From assembly GCA_017481925.1 (NCBI GenBank), contig JAFUOK010000005.1, positions 1-32,890 on the forward strand: a stretch of 32,890 nucleotides of DNA. Reading direction: 5' to 3'. Both the position numbers and the translations under genes were made by a program. This DNA comes from Alistipes sp. (lineage in GTDB: Bacteria > Bacteroidota > Bacteroidia > Bacteroidales > Rikenellaceae). Under the pieces are notes generated by a model. That model saw nothing but the letters and a program-made list of their open reading frames with translations, was not told the DNA's origin and did no database searches. Positions 32,697 through 32,890 of the stretch are shown here, in pieces. The number at the start of each line of letters is the position of its first letter. The stretch's first letter is position 1.

Positions 32697-32800
32697 TTTG
32701 AATTTTGAATTTTAACCCTGCTTCGCAGGCTTTTCCTCCTCGCGGCTCGGCATAATCCAAGTAAGACTTGGCTTCTGCTCTCGCTCCGCAGCGTCGGTTG
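32694..32800 (-). repeat. Structured intergenic repeat, copy B
   Basis: These 107 bases are identical to 17855-17961, including the CAT of the neighbouring gene's start codon. The same hairpins are present: CCTGC-TTC-GCAGG and CCAAGT-AAG-ACTTGG. The copy forms the region directly upstream of the YbaK/PrdX-type gene and is followed at once by copy C in the same orientation. Confidence 0.88.
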
Positions 32801-32890
32801 CATTTTAACCCACCACAAGGGTGGCTTTTCCTCCTCGCGGCTCGGCATAATCCAAGTAAAACTTGGCTTCTGCTCTCGCTCCGCAGCGTC
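32801..32890 (-). repeat. Structured intergenic repeat, copy C, running off the right edge
   Basis: A tandem partner of copy B, truncated by the window end. The conserved body from CTTTTCCTCC onward differs by one base (loop AAA instead of AAG in the CCAAGT hairpin). The hairpin near its start is entirely different in sequence, CCACC-ACAAG-GGTGG at 32810-32824, yet still forms a 5-bp stem, and the GAATTTT units are shorter. More units may follow outside the window. Confidence 0.8.

Noticed and set aside
32694-32890. CRISPR array
   Set aside because: The repeats are about 100 bp with only short differing hairpins between conserved bodies; there are no uniform 25-40 bp repeats with unique spacers and no cas genes.

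Overview
The window reads as chromosomal DNA of a Bacteroidota species, most likely order Bacteroidales and possibly Rikenellaceae/Alistipes-like; the family-level placement is inference. Supporting this are Bacteroidota-type promoters (TTG/TTTG, 19-20 bp spacer, TAnnTTTG), an S46 dipeptidyl-peptidase, a DUF4296 lipoprotein, PorT-like and DUF2490 barrels, many lipoproteins, and A-rich translation starts with few Shine-Dalgarno sites. Coding DNA is moderately GC-rich and intergenic DNA is AT-rich.

Layout. (1) 1-863, minus strand: start of the str operon (rpsL, then rpsG running off the left edge). (2) 1492-6071, plus strand: a DUF697 membrane protein, a secreted DPP7-type peptidase, a DUF2490 protein, and a small secreted protein that joins a TonB-plug-like segment to a TonB-C-like segment. 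(3) 6114-19906, minus strand: a long, tightly packed gene run, in transcription order polysaccharide flippase, dut, lipoprotein PPIase, holB, folK, two lipoproteins, an outer-membrane barrel, rbfA, a LolC/E-type permease, a DUF4296 lipoprotein, an amidohydrolase, a PKD-like lipoprotein and a nitroreductase. It ends at a bidirectional terminator shared with region 2. (4) 20205-29027, plus strand: one apparent transcription unit with a strong promoter, a structured 5' leader, nine genes and a terminator. It encodes phage-type virion parts: a small tail-completion-like protein, two tail/baseplate-like proteins, a ClpP-fold prohead protease, a probable major capsid protein, a small unknown, a portal, a head-tail connector and a P5-like peptidoglycan-acting protein. 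(5) 29054-32696: comEC, a DUF486 membrane protein coupled to a THUMP-like methyltransferase, and a convergent YbaK/PrdX-type aminoacyl-tRNA deacylase.

The most interesting object is region 4. It is a compact, intact capsid/portal/protease/tail cassette set between housekeeping genes. No terminase, integrase, repressor, replication gene or tape measure is visible, and composition shows no obvious shift from its neighbours. It could be a domesticated phage particle, a gene-transfer-agent-like element, or a prophage remnant that has kept open frames. A DNA-uptake channel gene (comEC) follows it directly.

A second signal is a structured repeat family. One 107-bp copy is identical at two places 15 kb apart, each abutting the start codon of an unrelated gene. 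A tandem partial copy runs off the right edge with a different sequence in the same hairpin position.
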